From assembly GCA_009823395.1 (NCBI GenBank), contig CM020504.1, positions 22,120,040 to 22,184,039 on the forward strand: 64,000 bases of DNA. The letters are read 5' to 3'. Every line of letters begins with the position of its first letter. Within the stretch, counting starts at the first letter, position 1. Shown here piece after piece: positions 1 through 12,865 of the stretch. The DNA comes from Thamnaconus septentrionalis (Eukaryota > Chordata > Actinopteri > Tetraodontiformes > Monacanthidae). The position numbers were made by a program, and so were the translations under genes. Below the pieces are notes generated by a model. The model saw nothing but the letters and a program-made list of their open reading frames with translations. It had not been told where the DNA came from and did not search any database.

Positions 1-742
1 AGACTCATAAAGTAACATAAAGTGTTGCCTAGTTAATGTGGAAGTGGCGTAGTTAGCTGCATGTGCTAATTGCACGGCTTCATTTGTGTCGACCCCTTCG
101 CGGCTTGCAGTGTTTTTTAGTCTTTATTCTTTTGCGTGTGCAGCTTTTGTACTGCGACCCTGTCTTGCATTTCAGCACCCATAGGCTCCAACCATCATTA
201 GGTACAGGCTGTTTGGCCTGAGTCTGACAGTGAAACACACTGAGGTGAGAAGCAAGCACAGTCTACATTGCCGTTGTTAACACGTCCATCTTTGAAATCA
301 ATTCTTAGTAGAAATTAATATGAATTGGCTCTTTTGCAGGTATTCTGCTCGTTTTCTGTAGGTTGCGCACGGTCGGCTGACTTCTTGTGTGCAAAGCGGT
401 TGTAACTGATGAGACAATCTAATGTCAAAGAACTCTCTCTCCAGCCCACAGAATGGAACAGCAGCGGAGCAGAGGTGGGCACACTTGAGACAAAAGCAAA
501 GTGGCATTTTGGCTTTACAAGACAAACTTTAAACTCTGTAAAGTGTTTTTTTCCCTCCGCCAGCCAATTTGCTGAGCATCTTCAACACTGTGACCCTCCT
601 TTTATTAAGAATCTAAACGCTCCGAGCGGGGACAGTGTTTCTTGGGGGGCTGGCAGGCCCACTCAATAGAGTCAAGGTAATAAAAGAAGTTTGAGAGGAA
701 GACTGAAAAAAGAGGGAGGAAAGCTGGACTGAGTTGAGTGCC

Positions 743-743
<1 letters not shown>

Positions 744-779
<36 letters not shown>
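744..779. repeat. (CAG)12 trinucleotide repeat
   Basis: Twelve perfect CAG units. The surrounding open frame reads as polyalanine but has no other coding character, so this is treated as a microsatellite. Confidence 0.95.
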
Positions 780-780
<1 letters not shown>

Positions 781-900
781 TGGACAGGATAAGGGGGCAG
801 GGGTGGGGGGCTTTCTATCTGACAGGGTATTGATTGGCTCAAACTTCCCAAAACGATTCTGGCAGACTTTTAAAGGAGGCGGATACGAATTTACTACAGG

Positions 901-962
901 TCACACACATACAGGCGTGTACACGCATGCATGCATACACGCACGCGCGCACACACACACAC
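901..962. repeat. Impure (CA)n / (CG)-interrupted microsatellite
   Basis: Alternating purine-pyrimidine sequence (CACACATAC, GCATGCATGCATAC, CACGCACGCGCGCACACACA). Tracts of this kind can adopt Z-DNA in vitro. Confidence 0.85.
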
Positions 963-3249
963 TGGAATAACTAATGACAATTCTCTTGACAGCGTGTAAT
1001 GTACATTTAAAAATTATATCAAAGTTTGTAGAACATTAGGAACCAGAACAACTTTCCATCTTGATGGATGCACCACTGTTGACTGGCACAGAGCCTGCCT
1101 AACACGTGGTGCAAATGTCAACGTGCCATGTCATTTGTAAACACATATATACATAATATAATTTTAAAGGAATATATGAAAAAAATAGGTGTTAAATGAA
1201 TTTCACTGAAATTAAGTCATAACTTTTGGGGTGAGATTCAGCTGTCGTACTGAATATTTTTGAACAGCATATAAGCAGTATATTATGAGTAGAAAGGGCA
1301 TCATCGATTCAAAATACAGTGACTGATGAGAAGGACGGTTGGTGACATTTGGCATTCTGACAGAATTATAACAACAGATAGAGGAGAATTTAAAGCGGTC
1401 ACAAACCGCGGCTCTTCTTGACAGAGACGACACGACTTATTATTGCAGGCAAAAAAACTTGAACAAATGGGAAAATAAGTCAAACAAAACACAGAGTCGC
1501 TAGTTTGACCGTACGTGGTGTCGGCAAATTGCTATTTTGTTTCGGTCGATTCTGAAGCCGACTTGATTGTGAAGCTGAGCAGCGGCAGCCCTGCAGAGTG
1601 GCGGCTGATGTTGCTCCTCACACTTTAGGGTGGGAAGCTAAGCTAGCTAGCATCACAAACACAACTGGTCTGCTGGAATCTGACAAACAGTTCATGCAGT
1701 CACCTCCTAAACCTCGCCTGCCCTTTCCCTAAAATGTTTTCCCAGCGCTCCTCCCTGGACGGCCTCTGGAAACACTGATCTGGGCTCTCAGGAGGGAGGA
1801 AAGATTTAAGCCGTCTTAATGTGTTGCGGCGCACTCTGCAACGGCTGCTCAGGAGGTTTTCGTTCCTCTGTGTGAATAGGAAATAGGAAGTGATGCCGTC
1901 GTTACATCATGCCCACACGGACACAAGAGCAAACGGCTCCAGCCCCCTCTTTCTCCCTGAAATAGGGGAGAGTCATTCCTGGACGAAGCCCGATCCCTGA
2001 CAGGTCTGTTCCCAGCGGGACCGATGGTGATGAGAAAAAGAGCCTGAGCACAAACTAATATATAAAAGGCTTACTAGCAAATGAGAAATGTGGAGGCCGG
2101 CGGCTGAGCGGACTGTTGGCTGAAGTCCCAGACTGCTGAGGATATTTCATTTTTAACACCGTGGACACAAACTCCAGCGCAGGAGAAACACCGTGAGCTT
2201 ACACAAGCGGCTCTGATGCAGGTTGACTAGATGTTGCTGTTCAGAGGAGCATTCGCCCTGTTTACAAGCTTGCTGATACTTCAATATTCTAGTAAATATG
2301 ATTTTTTTTTTACTGTAAACAGCATTTTCTGCCTAGATTTTCAGAGCCAGGCTATTTTCTGATTATTCAATGGCATGCACTCTTTGCACATCACAACAGC
2401 ACAATTTGAAAGCTGAGGTTTTCAGGTTCTCTGTTTATGGCATCTAACCACTGGGACTTTGGCTCTAGCTGTTGTTAAATGACGTCTCTTGCATAGACAT
2501 CAGAAGAATGGCTGGTAGAACATGATTGCAGTAGTTGGGAAAGGAGTCGCAACTTGACTCTAGTTTGCAGTGGCAAAATGGAAAAGGAGGGAAATTCATC
2601 TGCACCTATACTGCTTTTTGACTCAGTCATTTGACTTTACTGTGCTTTCACTGTCCGGAGTTTAAACAACTTCTGGATAATTTCATGTGAGCAGTAATAA
2701 CAATGGAATATCCATTTACATTTGCTGAGAAAATGTAAAAATTGGAATATGGTCTTTTGGGAAAATGAGGAAAAAATATTAGTGTACATTTGAATTTAGT
2801 GATTGCGGTACACAGTACAATGTGCTTTCCTGGCAAGTTATCAGGAACAAGAGGGAAGGCCGGCACAGAATCCTTTTCCAGTTTATTTAACTCCAATATA
2901 GATCATTTAAACTTTAATTATTCACGTATAGGCATCTAACAGAAAGTTAATTCAATTAATTGTTTTTCTGTAAATTAGACAGTGTACTTAATAATAGTGA
3001 GTCCTTGGTTCCAAGTCCTCAACAAACAGGCCAAAACATCAAATCACAACCAATGGTGCAACATTAGTTGATAATATATTTTCAAATGAAATGGAAAGCA
3101 AACAATACATAACAATACAGTAAGTGTATCAGTGAACAACTAGTTTCTACAGTTTCAACAATATGGAATATAATGAACAGTATAACTAAAAAAATTAAAT
3201 ATAGACAGATTGATTTCCCAACGTATTTTATAAAAATGATAAGGTTATG

Positions 3250-3732
3250 AAAAACATAGATGATAAAATTAACAAATTTAATGGATTTTTTGTAAAAGTT
3301 GGGCCAGATTTAGCAGAAAAAAAAATCCAGGATCCAGTAATACAGAATGATAATGAATGATAATTGAATCATTCATTATCATTGAATGATAATGATAAAA
3401 GACGTAACTCCAAAGGCTACAATTCTTAAGCCTATTGAAGAAGATATTGATGACGAATGCAAAAACAATACAAAACTGATTATAATGTATTAGACATGAA
3501 AATAGTAAAAATGGCGATTCCAAACCATTAACAAACATATCTAATTTGTCACAACACACCAGTCAATCTCCAAATAATATAAAAACAGTGAAGTATAGAC
3601 CTGTTTCTCTTCTCCCACAGTTTTCAAAAATTCTGGAAAAAGTTTCACATAGTAGGTTAGACAATTTCTCAGAGGAGCAAAATTTACTTACCGATTATCA
3701 GCATGGATTCAGAAGCAACAGCATTGCTAGCA
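3250..3732 (+). mobile_element. Broken LINE (CR1/L2/Jockey group) reverse-transcriptase fragment
   Basis: Successive frames encode protein typical of the segment just before and at the start of the LINE RT domain: NKFNGFFVKVGPDLAEKK near 3265-3320, ATILKPIEEDID near 3417-3455, then YRPVSLLPQFSKILEKV and LLTDYQHGFRSN at about 3594-3720. Frameshifts and stops separate the pieces, and the motif order matches the family. The YADD-containing part is absent because the similarity ends near 3732. This is a dead copy. The exact clade cannot be settled by eye. Confidence 0.82.
3346..3383. repeat. Perfect 16-bp inverted repeat with 6-nt loop inside the LINE relic
   Basis: AATGATAATGAATGAT at 3346-3361 is the exact reverse complement of 3368-3383. 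It interrupts the LINE coding frame, so it probably arose after the element died, for instance by template switching at an AATG-type simple repeat. Confidence 0.85.
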
Positions 3733-3837
3733 CAGGCGAACCCGGCCTCCGCTCACACCCGATTCTTTCCGCCTCACGCAAACATGTCCTGACTCGACTC
3801 ATCCAGCAACGCATCCATAATGATAAGTGACACTCCC

Positions 3838-4000
3838 GGCCTCCACATCCTCCAGCCACCCCCCCACCACCACCACCACCACCTTCCTCACTTCTGCTCT
3901 CACATCCCAAAATACCAGGCTGCTTGAAAACACTCCCTCCTCTCCTCCCCAGCCCCCCTCCCCCTCCTGCCCCTCCTCCCCCCACTCCCAATGTAAGCCC
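3838..4000. repeat. C-rich, CAC/CCT low-complexity tract
   Basis: The + strand is almost purine-free: a C run, (CAC)n, then CCTCC-type blocks. Overlapping Pro/Thr or Gly-rich open frames are composition artefacts. Confidence 0.8.
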
Positions 4001-7000
4001 CGGGCCAATTAGTGTGGCATGGAGCATTGTTATCTGCCTGTCATGGTGGGTTTCTCCTGCCTACTCGCTGTTTGCGCCGCCTCAAACTGCCGCGCGGTCG
4101 CACGCGCCGCCAGAGCCAGCGAGGGGGGAGGCGGCCAAGGAAGGAGGGGGAGAGAGGGAGAGGGCGGGAGAACAAGAAATGAAAAGGGTACGAATGCGGC
4201 GGGTGGGAGAGTTCCTCTCGTTTTCAGAAGGGGTGACTTTTCGAAAAAATGGCTAATGACTAATATTGCAGTGCCACCGGCCATACCTCCCTCGCTGTTA
4301 CCATGCACATAATGAGCGACACAGTGTAGGGCCAGCACGTTTTGCCAAGTTAGCTGCAAAAAATAATAAACAAAAAATAAATAACTAAATAAAGAAAGTG
4401 GCACAAAAGCTCTGCAAATATTCTCTCCATCATCACAAGTTACCTCTGGAGCGCATGAGGAATGATGGCCACACATCAGCCACTTTGTGTTACTGAACAA
4501 TTAAGCAGCATCACACTGCTGAATGTCATTGCAGACTCTGCGGTGGCTCACGCTGTCGATAATTTCCACCGGGGCAGCCCGACCTGAAGCGTTGCTCTGC
4601 TGCTGATGTGCAAACAAACCCAGTTGCTTGCTTCATTTGGTCACGTCGTCCCAACTAACTAACTGAAATCATCCTGCAAATTCACCAGGCTGACGACCCG
4701 AACAGCAGCAATAAACGGAGGACACACTCGGCCAATGGCCCTTCGACGATAATCACTGCAGAATTCTACCTTGTTTTGTTTCATCACGGACTCCAAATTA
4801 GAGAGTTCAGTCTGGAGTTGAAACCAGAGTCGCTGCCTCTCAGTCTCTCTAAACAATGTCACGCAGTGGGGCCTGTCATTGCACATTTGAATATGGGTAT
4901 AACTTGGGATTTGCATGAATAATCACAAAATAGTGCAGTGTCAGGAATTCTTGTCCAGTAAAAACAGCTTGTTTGCAACTGTGTTGGAATGTGTTAGTTT
5001 AAATGTCGGGCTGTGTGACACAACACTAACAACAGTGCTCAAATAAAATGTCTTTTGATGCAAGTCTGTTTTATTCAGCTCAGCTGACTTTATCTGCCCA
5101 TCGAGGTGAATTTATACAGTTGGCAAGATATTTTTCACCTCTGTCGTCCTCCACCTGCCTCGCCTCACCTCCTGCTGATTTTCAGAGTTTATATAAGCTG
5201 TCAATCAGGCTTCCGCAACGATCTTCACCTCCCTTGGTTCCTGGAGTCGGGTCAAAAGTTGGGTCGATTCGAGCGAGACAAACTCGACTTCCCGAACGGA
5301 GTTACCTGTGAGGAGCCTGTAATGCCCTCCGGCGCTCGGCGAGCAGCGGCTCTCTGGTGTGCGGTGGCTGCCTTTTGTATGTTTCTCACTGGCAGGCGCT
5401 GGTGCAGTTTGACGCTTTATCGTTTATGTTTTGTTACTTTCTCCTGTTTGTTTGGACTGGGGAATCTGGAGACGATACAAAAAGTTTGACTTGGCCAGAT
5501 TAGTCGTACCGACCCTCTTAATCTACCAGATCCCCTGGCAAAAGTCTGCAAAGGCCAGAGATTTTTTTTGTATCCACATAAACAAAACACCAAGGGCAAA
5601 GCAAAGTTCTCTCACATAGCAACATAAGAAAAAACTGTCTGCACAGAAAACAAGACAACGGTATAATATGAGCACTGACAGCACTGCCTTTTCTTTTTGC
5701 TTTTTGAATCTGCATAACATCCATTTTGTAAAAGCCCCCGTGGGAGCCAAAGGGGAAAAATGTGCTCGAATTCACAGAATGGCAAAAGCCACAACTAAAG
5801 AAGCGTAATTCCTTTAGTTTAAACATATGGTTCAGAGACATGCAAATCAGTGTGCACGAGTCCAACTGGAGGTTGCATCTATTCTGAATAACTCTGAATG
5901 ACACAGCCGACCTGTTGTAGTCTTGATGCTATGAACTGCACGAATCCTACGCTTCATTTAACTACTGCGCTTCAAGGTTAGCAAAAGAGATATAAGCTAA
6001 GTTTTGTGCGGTGTTGCACTAGGTGAAGACATAGAAGTAAAGGGAAAAGGTTCAACGGTCGCAACAGGAAGTAAAGATCAATCTTGAATGGAGGCTGAAG
6101 GGCACCAAGGTGCTGGAGGTCAGTGAGAGGCAAAGAAGTTGAGCCACTGATGTTAACTTGAGATGCTGTTCCCCTCATGAACTGAATAATTTTAATAAAA
6201 CTATGCAACTTCCAGGGGACTCTGCCTCTTTGTGTAAAGGCTGAATCGCTTGGAAAAAAAACACCCAGCTCCAGCTCCACAACTCTCTGCCACACCATCC
6301 CTCCCCTCCCCCGCCGAAAAGAGAACTTTGAGTCCCGCAGCTCTCGCTTGAACTTTGCTTTGCTGGGAGACATTTGTGCTGCTTAAATTTCACATCCAGG
6401 CATTTTCGCAACCCCTCCGACGGAGGTGGCGAATACAGATGACGGCTCAGCCAGAGCGCACTGCGTGTGATGAAACGATTGGTTTTGATTGCCGGCAAAT
6501 GAGCCAAATGAGAGCTGGGATTTCCTGTTGTCACCCGCACCATCATGTGGGCACCTCCCACTTTCATCTCTTGTTTTTGTTTTCTCGTGTCTTGCCGTTG
6601 CCCACTCTAATTCCCAGAGACAGAGTCCCGCATCATCGCTGCCTCCGTCAATCCCGATCACACTTGTGATCATCCACGATCGGGGACGACGCTAAATCAA
6701 AATCGCACAGGACAAGTGGGGAAGCTGTGGGATGGGAGCGCCGGCGCGCGTCGCTCTTTTCGCGATCCTGATGAGACGAACTTTAATTTGAAGCTGGCAG
6801 CAGATGAAAGCTTGGGGAATGGCCAAATGTAATTATGGGTATTTTTGTTGTTGTTATATTGGTTGTTTCACCGCAGTTGCATAATTGTTTACCCAGCATA
6901 AATTAATTTGCTCGATACAATTTCACTCAAACCTTCTGGAAACTGTCGGTTTAATTTAGCAAATGCAACAATCAGAGGAAAGCCATGGAAAGTATAGTAC

Positions 7001-7035
7001 GTCCGGTTAAAATAAGAGCAAGTTTAACGTTTTTA

Positions 7036-7113
7036 CAGGCCCAGTGTGTAGGATGAAGCAGTTTCCCAATTTGGGATTAATAAAGTAAATCTATCTCTCT
7101 ATCTATCTATCTT
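7036..7113 (+). mobile_element. Repeat relic ending in GGGATTAATAAAG and a TCTA microsatellite
   Basis: GGCCCAGTGTGTAGGAT is followed within 20 bp by AATTTGGGATTAATAAAG and (CTAT)n. The second part resembles the common 3' tail of fish retroposed repeats, in which 'AATAAAG' leads into a tetranucleotide array. The first part matches the inverted-repeat tip of the element at 55401. The family assignment is from memory and tentative. Confidence 0.45.
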
Positions 7114-9168
7114 GCGAACCATGCTAACATGTCAAGCATCATTTGATGATGCCGCACTTGATTCACGTCTTTCCGGTACGAGCACGTTTACACTACTGCA
7201 GAAACATGACTAGACACCATGCAAGGCAGATGGACCTGCCCTATACCTAAGTATCAATGCTCAATTTTTTCCAATTTAAAATGCAACACTTTCGGCGATG
7301 ATGATTTTCATGCCAACAGGCCCTTTCAAATGTGACATGCTGGACCTGCTCCTGCCACACAAAAAAACACCTTTCCAATATTTCTTACTTGCTGTGCCTT
7401 CGGCTCTGCCTCGTATTTTTCTTGTTCAGCCGGACTCAGTGGTTGCCCTTTCTGGCCGCTGGCCGCAAAGTCCCTGAACTTGAATACATGTGGCTTTTAC
7501 AGAAGCCATCAAGTCTCCACTGCCCTCATCCACCATTCGTCTCACACAGGGGCAAGTTTGAGCAAGTAAACACACAGCCGCATGTTGGACTGCAATTCGG
7601 ATTCAGACCTCAGACGGCTGCCGGTTGCGTCTGGTGGGACCGGCAGATGCTTTCATTCGTGTGCACATTTTTTTTTCTCCTCCCATGGCTGCCTTAAGCT
7701 CACATACTCAATTCCACATTCTTCCTGACTTCAGCACAAGTTTCTGCTCCGACCGCCGTGAATCCTGTCCGCTGTTACGACTTGAAGCTGCATAACCTGG
7801 TTTGTGCTGATACCCCCTGGTTTCCAACATGAGCGGTGGGATGCGGCTTTGTGTTTTCCTGTAATGGCAACTCGGACTCAGAGGGGTGAGAGGCCCGCTG
7901 TTGCTTTGTGCTCTTACTGCAGCATTGTGCATGCATTTTATGCACAGAACACATATATATATATTTTTTTCAACAAGCCATATTTTTATGTGCCTATCAG
8001 GATGTGTTTCTTCAAAATATACATTTTATGCATGCGCCACATGTGCTCTTTCTATGTTTGGCCTTTTTATGTGCACCTTAAATTTGCCCTCCTCTCTTGG
8101 GCTGAACCTCCGATGATTTATTTATATTGTTCTGTCGAATATCAAGCTTTTAGTCCAAGTTTAAAATGGACTGCACTTAAATAGTGCTTCTTCCAGCACC
8201 TTCACGATACCCCAACGCGCTTAACAAGTTTAAACATCATTCTGTAAGCATTTCTGTGAACCAAGGCTCAATGCCATTGACCAGCCTCAGCACTTGGCCT
8301 TTGGCCCTCTGTTTTGTACATTTATACTCATGTTTAGGTGGAGGTTGGTGCAGCTAAACATCTACTGTGAGGTTTTCAGGCAAGTTGGCACTTTATATGA
8401 AGGAATTCCAGTCAAACATCTAACAAAGGACACTGAGATACGTTCCAGAATAAATTCCACAGTCATGATTTTTCCCTGATGATAATTGTTACCATTGGCC
8501 AGATGTGGTGAGAGATTCACAAAAATGGCAGGATGAATTTTGAGAGTTATGGACATTTCATTTGCTATTTCTGCTTTTGTCCACCTTGTTTCCTTTTGGC
8601 TTTGTTTGTTCTAGCAGCCAGGTGTGTGGAAGCCCAGTCTGCTGTAGAGCTGCCCTTGCAACAACAACCTTATAGAGGAATTGTTTTTGTCGGACTAATT
8701 GCATCTCGCAGAGCTGATAGCCGAGTGCTAAACTGCAGTTCAGTCAGGTTCAATTTCTGTATCGGTGCGATTCTGGCTGAGGTTGAGTCAGAGTCAACAA
8801 CAAAGCAGGGGTGATCCGGCAAGCGGGAGATCCTGTGGGCGCATCCGGTGTTTAAGAAGAAACCAAAAACAAAATGGAGAGTCAGAGATCCGTGAATAGA
8901 AGGACGCTAAGCCTCATTACTTTGGTAAATGGGCAAATGCCCCATGGCTTGTACCACCTACAGTATGTCAGCTGCAGGAGAAAATTGGTCCCCGGGGATT
9001 CAAAGACAGCAGTCTGAGTTTGTGTGCGTGTGAGTTTAAGCGGCACACAAATAATGACCAACATTGAAGCCTCAACAAACATTGGAATCACATAAACCAA
9101 CAAATGAGTTGTTTTTTTTGCCTCAGACAAATCAAAGAATATTGACAAAGAATTCAAAGGGGGATAAA

Positions 9169-9186
9169 ACACACACACACACACAC
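9169..9186. repeat. (AC)9 microsatellite
   Basis: Perfect dinucleotide run. Confidence 0.9.
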
Positions 9187-9706
9187 GTATAATAAAATGA
9201 TTTTTTTTTTTGTTCCTCAAAACTTTTCAAACTTTTCCGAGCAAAGCTGTCAGGAACACTTTGGGGAGAAAGGAAATGCACCTTGACTATTCCATCAAAT
9301 GACATAGGTTCCTTCCACATACGCTTCCCGTAGCTGTCGGGGATTCCAAGACATAGCAGAGTTTCAGCTGGCTTCCCTCCTGCAACTGCAGCAGTAAAAT
9401 GAAGCTAAGGCAGCGACTAATAAGGTCCACTTTAACTTTATCCCACCTCTCTCGGCTCTGAGTCTGCAAATCTCGCTGTTCCGCCAGCTGAAGTAGTCGT
9501 GAGCTGAAGTAAATTTATATAATGTGCACATTAAAGCTGAAAATGGAGAGGGAACCATTAATTTGGGTGTAGAAATGCAGACTGGATTCAACTTATTTTC
9601 CTCCTGTCTTGCTTATCCTTACTTATAAATTGCATTGTGAGTTTTGTTTTGTTGAGAAACGATTTTCCAATGATTTTTTTTTTTTTTTTTTAATGCTATA
9701 GCATTT

Positions 9707-10086
9707 TTCATTCATTCATTCATCTTCTATACCCGCTTATTCCTATTCAGGGTCACGGGGGTCTGCTGGAGCCTCTCCCAGCTGTCTTAGGGCGAAGGCA
9801 GGGTGACACCCTGGACAAGTCGCCAGTTCATCGCAGGGCCACATAGAAACAAACAATCATTCACACTCACATGCACACCTATGGACAATTTAGAATGTTC
9901 AATTGACCTCACATGCATGTTTTTGGAGTGTGGGAGGAAGCCGGAGAACCCGGAGAGAACCCACGCAGACACGGGGAGAACATGCAAACTCCACACAGAA
10001 AGGTCCCAGGCCCGGGCCCCGGAATCGAACCCACGACCTTCTTGCTGTGAGGCGGCAGCGCTAACCACTGCGCCACCGTGTCGCCC
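9707..10086 (-). mobile_element. tRNA-derived SINE with L2-type tail (full-length copy 1)
   Basis: On the minus strand the element begins with a tRNA-like head. It has an A-box-like TGGCGCAGTGG (within 10059-10076) and a B-box-like GGGTTCGATTCC (around 10020-10032), the internal pol III promoter elements. The body follows, then a tail with CTGGCGACTTGTCCAGGGTG and AGCTGGGAGAGGCTCCAGC, ending in (GAATGAAT)n. Such tails resemble L2 LINE 3' ends, which recruit LINE reverse transcriptase. An 11-bp target-site duplication, CTATAGCATTT, flanks it at 9696-9706 and 10087-10097, proving retroposition. Two other copies lie in this window. Confidence 0.92.
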
Positions 10087-10825
10087 CTATAGCATTTGTG
10101 CTTTGGTTAATTTATAAACATACCACTTAATTTCCTATGGCTGATTTTCAGAGCTGGGAATCTTTTGAAAAGTGGAGCCAGTGAAAGACGTGGAAGGACT
10201 CTTGGTCTCATTTCTGGATTATGCATAAAATAGGATCATAAAGTTGCAGCGAAGTAACAACCACTGAGTAGCTGTTTATAAGGTGTAACCGTCATAAAGT
10301 CCGAGTCGGGTCATATATCCTGCCAAAGTATCACAGAAGAAATCAGTTTTTTTTTTGCTCTGTGCTCTCTGATTTGCACTTCTGGGGTGTTTATTAGAAT
10401 TTGGCGGTGCCTGCAAAATATTCTTCACTTGGCCTGGTTAAAGGTTGCAGTGCAGTATTCAGCTGCCTTTAGCTTCCCTTTTTCCACAGCCACCTTTAGT
10501 TTTCCCTTTTGTTTGCACAAACCAACAAAAGGGACGCGAGATGGCGTGGAAGTGAAGGCGAGATATTTTGAACCAGAAAGGCTTTTTTTTCTGTGTCCCC
10601 GTCTCCCGCCAACTGCCGAAAGCCAGACCGATCAGACACACAGATACAAAGCAGAGCAAAAGAGGTCTGTGCTTCGGTGGCAGAGGTGGAAGTAGTCGCT
10701 CGAAGAAAGACGCAAGAAAAAAAAAGTCCCCTGGCAGGCTTCTGGAGCCGTCGTGAGGTGAGATCAGACGGCAGCTTTATTGGTCCAGACTGGTCCGAGA
10801 CGCAGTCAATAGGCTTCAGAGTTTA

Positions 10826-10890
10826 ACCCCGCCTTCACCCCGAGACAGCCGGGATAGACTCCACCCTCCTCTGCAGGACACGGGGTCTTT
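10826..10890 (+). mobile_element. SINE/L2 3'-tail fragment
   Basis: CCCCGCCTTCACCCCGAGAC followed by AGCCGGGATAGACTCCACCC matches, with scattered differences, the tail of the SINEs in this window in the plus orientation. The tRNA-like head is absent, so this is a truncated old copy of either the SINE or the L2 element itself. Confidence 0.6.
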
Positions 10891-11970
10891 CATATCATTA
10901 CTGACTATACTCCATCATGTAAAGAAAGAGGACAATTCTGTGCAAAAACCTGCCAATGAACTTTCACAGCTGCAGATTTCCATTGACGAAACCATGGATG
11001 TAATATTGTGAGGGAGCGCATTCATGTGGCTGACTTCAGAGCTGTTTGGCAGCGGCCGACGTGCAGCGTGATGAATGCTTCCAGCTGAAACTGAAAGCTA
11101 ATTTTTCCCCGCTCAGCCAGGAGGCACTTGTGGCAAAGCTAGAAATCACAGGCCCTCCAAAAAATAAACACTTATTAGTAGAAATATCAAAAAATGAACC
11201 CTTTAATTAAGCACCATCATGTCGAAAATGAGTCTATCTGGTGGTTTTGGGTAAAAGGGGAACAAGAGACATTTGATGTTTGATGATTGTTTTGGACATA
11301 ACATTAAAAACATAATTTGAGTTTTTAGTTGTGGAACTTGTTTTGACAGAGTAAAATTCAACGTGGCTTGAATTTGAAATCACATCCAACACAAACAAAC
11401 AAGAACACTTTTGTATGTGATTCACTTTGTCTTCATTTCTAATAAAATGGTTTGTATTGTTCGTGTATCACAGAGACGAGTTGAGGGATGTTGTCATACC
11501 TTGAGGTATGGCCGTCCTGTCAGAACCGACAGGAGGGTCACTTGTCAACTCCATTAGTGTGGCCAGAGCCGTTTCTTGCTACAGGCGAACTAGGCGAATG
11601 CCTAGGGCCCCCAAGCCACCACGGGGCCCCAAAGCCCCTTGGTGGCCCCAAAGCCCCTTGGTGGCCCCAAAGCTGCATGTTCAGCCTCTTCTGAGGAGAA
11701 GTAAAATGTGCGTTTTTATCTGTAGCTATCTCGTGTGCTTATTACACCCCTTATATGCTTAAAAATAAACGTTGGCTCTAAATTAAATAAATGCATTAAC
11801 TGCAATAATAAGCTGTGGCTGGTGTTTTTTGGTATTGTTAGGTCGTTGGACTGTCACACAGTTAGTGACGTAGCGGGCCGGCGACGCCAACAGGTATGAT
11901 GGGAATGATTGACAGCTACCATTCATTCCTGTTCGCAAGAGGATTTAGAAAACAACAACACCATAATGGC

Positions 11971-12076
11971 ATGAAAAAAGAGTTATCCCAGCGGTGCGGA
12001 AACACAGAAGAAAAAGAAAACTGATGAAGAAAAACGGGCAAAGGATAAAGGAAAGTTGATTGTTGGTGATGTGTGC
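11971..12076 (+). pseudogene. Remnant of hAT transposase first exon
   Basis: One frame reads KSYPSGAETQKKKKTDEEKR then AKDKGKL, closely resembling the charged N-terminus of teleost hAT/ZMYM1-like transposase proteins (SGAxKRKKxxEEEKRxxDxG). The upstream ATG is out of frame by one base in a run of A, and the frame ends in TGA soon after. Short, broken and non-functional. Confidence 0.55.
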
Positions 12077-12752
12077 TGAAGAGGTGGAGGTGAAACACCA
12101 CCCCCCCGTCTGTATATTTGTCCTGCTAGCCAGCTAGCTAGCGTCAGATAAATGTTTGCTGGCTGGCTAATATTTGTTAGTCATGAACTCAGCTTTTTTG
12201 TTTGTTTTATGAAAGTTGGCCTGTCCTGCCATGGTAATGACTGATTGACTCCAGACCCGTTTTTTCAGATTCTAACAGGGAGGGAGGGCATGTTGTTGTA
12301 GCAAGTGCTCTGTCATTGTTTCGTGGAAGTTGTCTCTCACATAATTGACACTTAATGTTATTTTAGCCTTACTAATTAATTTACTAAGCTTAGTGTGTAT
12401 TTTATAGGCCACTAATTAGAAGTGTGCTACTGTTTTATAACTCAAAGAAATATTTTATGGAAATAGTTTATTAGGCATGGTGTTCACTATTTTAGACTAT
12501 TGTGGCAGTGGATCATTTATCTAAGTTTTATTACTTTAACCAGTACAGTGTGTAAACTAATGCAAAAAACTCTTAAAAGTGACAATTTTGTAATTGGGGA
12601 AAATCTTTAATGGGACACTGCAATCACAGTGTTTAATATAAAAACAAATTTTAATTTTCCTGTATCACTACAACATCACTGTAATAATAAAATAGGAATA
12701 TGCACTCATGATCTATTTTTGCATGATGATCTAATGAGCTTTGTCTTTGCAG

Positions 12753-12865
12753 GAGCAATTCTAAAATATCTTGGAGCTCCAGACATTGAGCCAGAGGGAT
12801 CTCTCGAACATCCTGACCAGGAAGCTCCAGGACCATCACGTTCCTCAGAACCTCCTTATGTCCAG
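12753..12865 (+). pseudogene. Exon-like segment of the hAT element
   Basis: The open segment encodes GAILKYLGAPDIEPEGSLEH followed by a Pro/Ser-rich stretch ending PPYVQ. It is preceded by TTTGTCTTTGCAG and followed by GTGAAT, so it has both splice signals. 'ALLKYL' is the natural continuation of the remnant at 11971 in hAT/ZMYM-like proteins. The downstream dimerization and catalytic exons are missing. Confidence 0.55.

Larger units (their letters stand above)
1..3250. other. Gene-free stretch with microsatellites
   Basis: No exon with convincing protein character or splice boundaries was seen on either strand. The stretch holds a (CAG)12 tract and an impure (CA)n tract, listed separately. 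The rest is moderately AT-rich unique-looking sequence. Confidence 0.6.
4030..9695. other. Gene-free stretch
   Basis: No supported gene. It contains a (TCTA)n-tailed repeat relic near 7030-7115 and a short (AC)9 at 9169-9186, both described elsewhere. The remaining sequence looks unique. The longest open frames (about 130 codons) overlap on opposite strands and have no recognizable domains. Confidence 0.55.

Noticed and set aside
734..970. Polyalanine-containing open frame
   Set aside because: Produced by the CAG and CA repeats. No coding character outside them.
4030..4500. 156-codon minus-strand open frame
   Set aside because: Composition is driven by GA- and CT-rich DNA, and no motif is visible.
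10020..10086. tRNA gene-like sequence with A and B boxes
   Set aside because: It is the head of a SINE with target duplications and lacks a complete cloverleaf. The same applies to 54580-54640 and 48646-48710.
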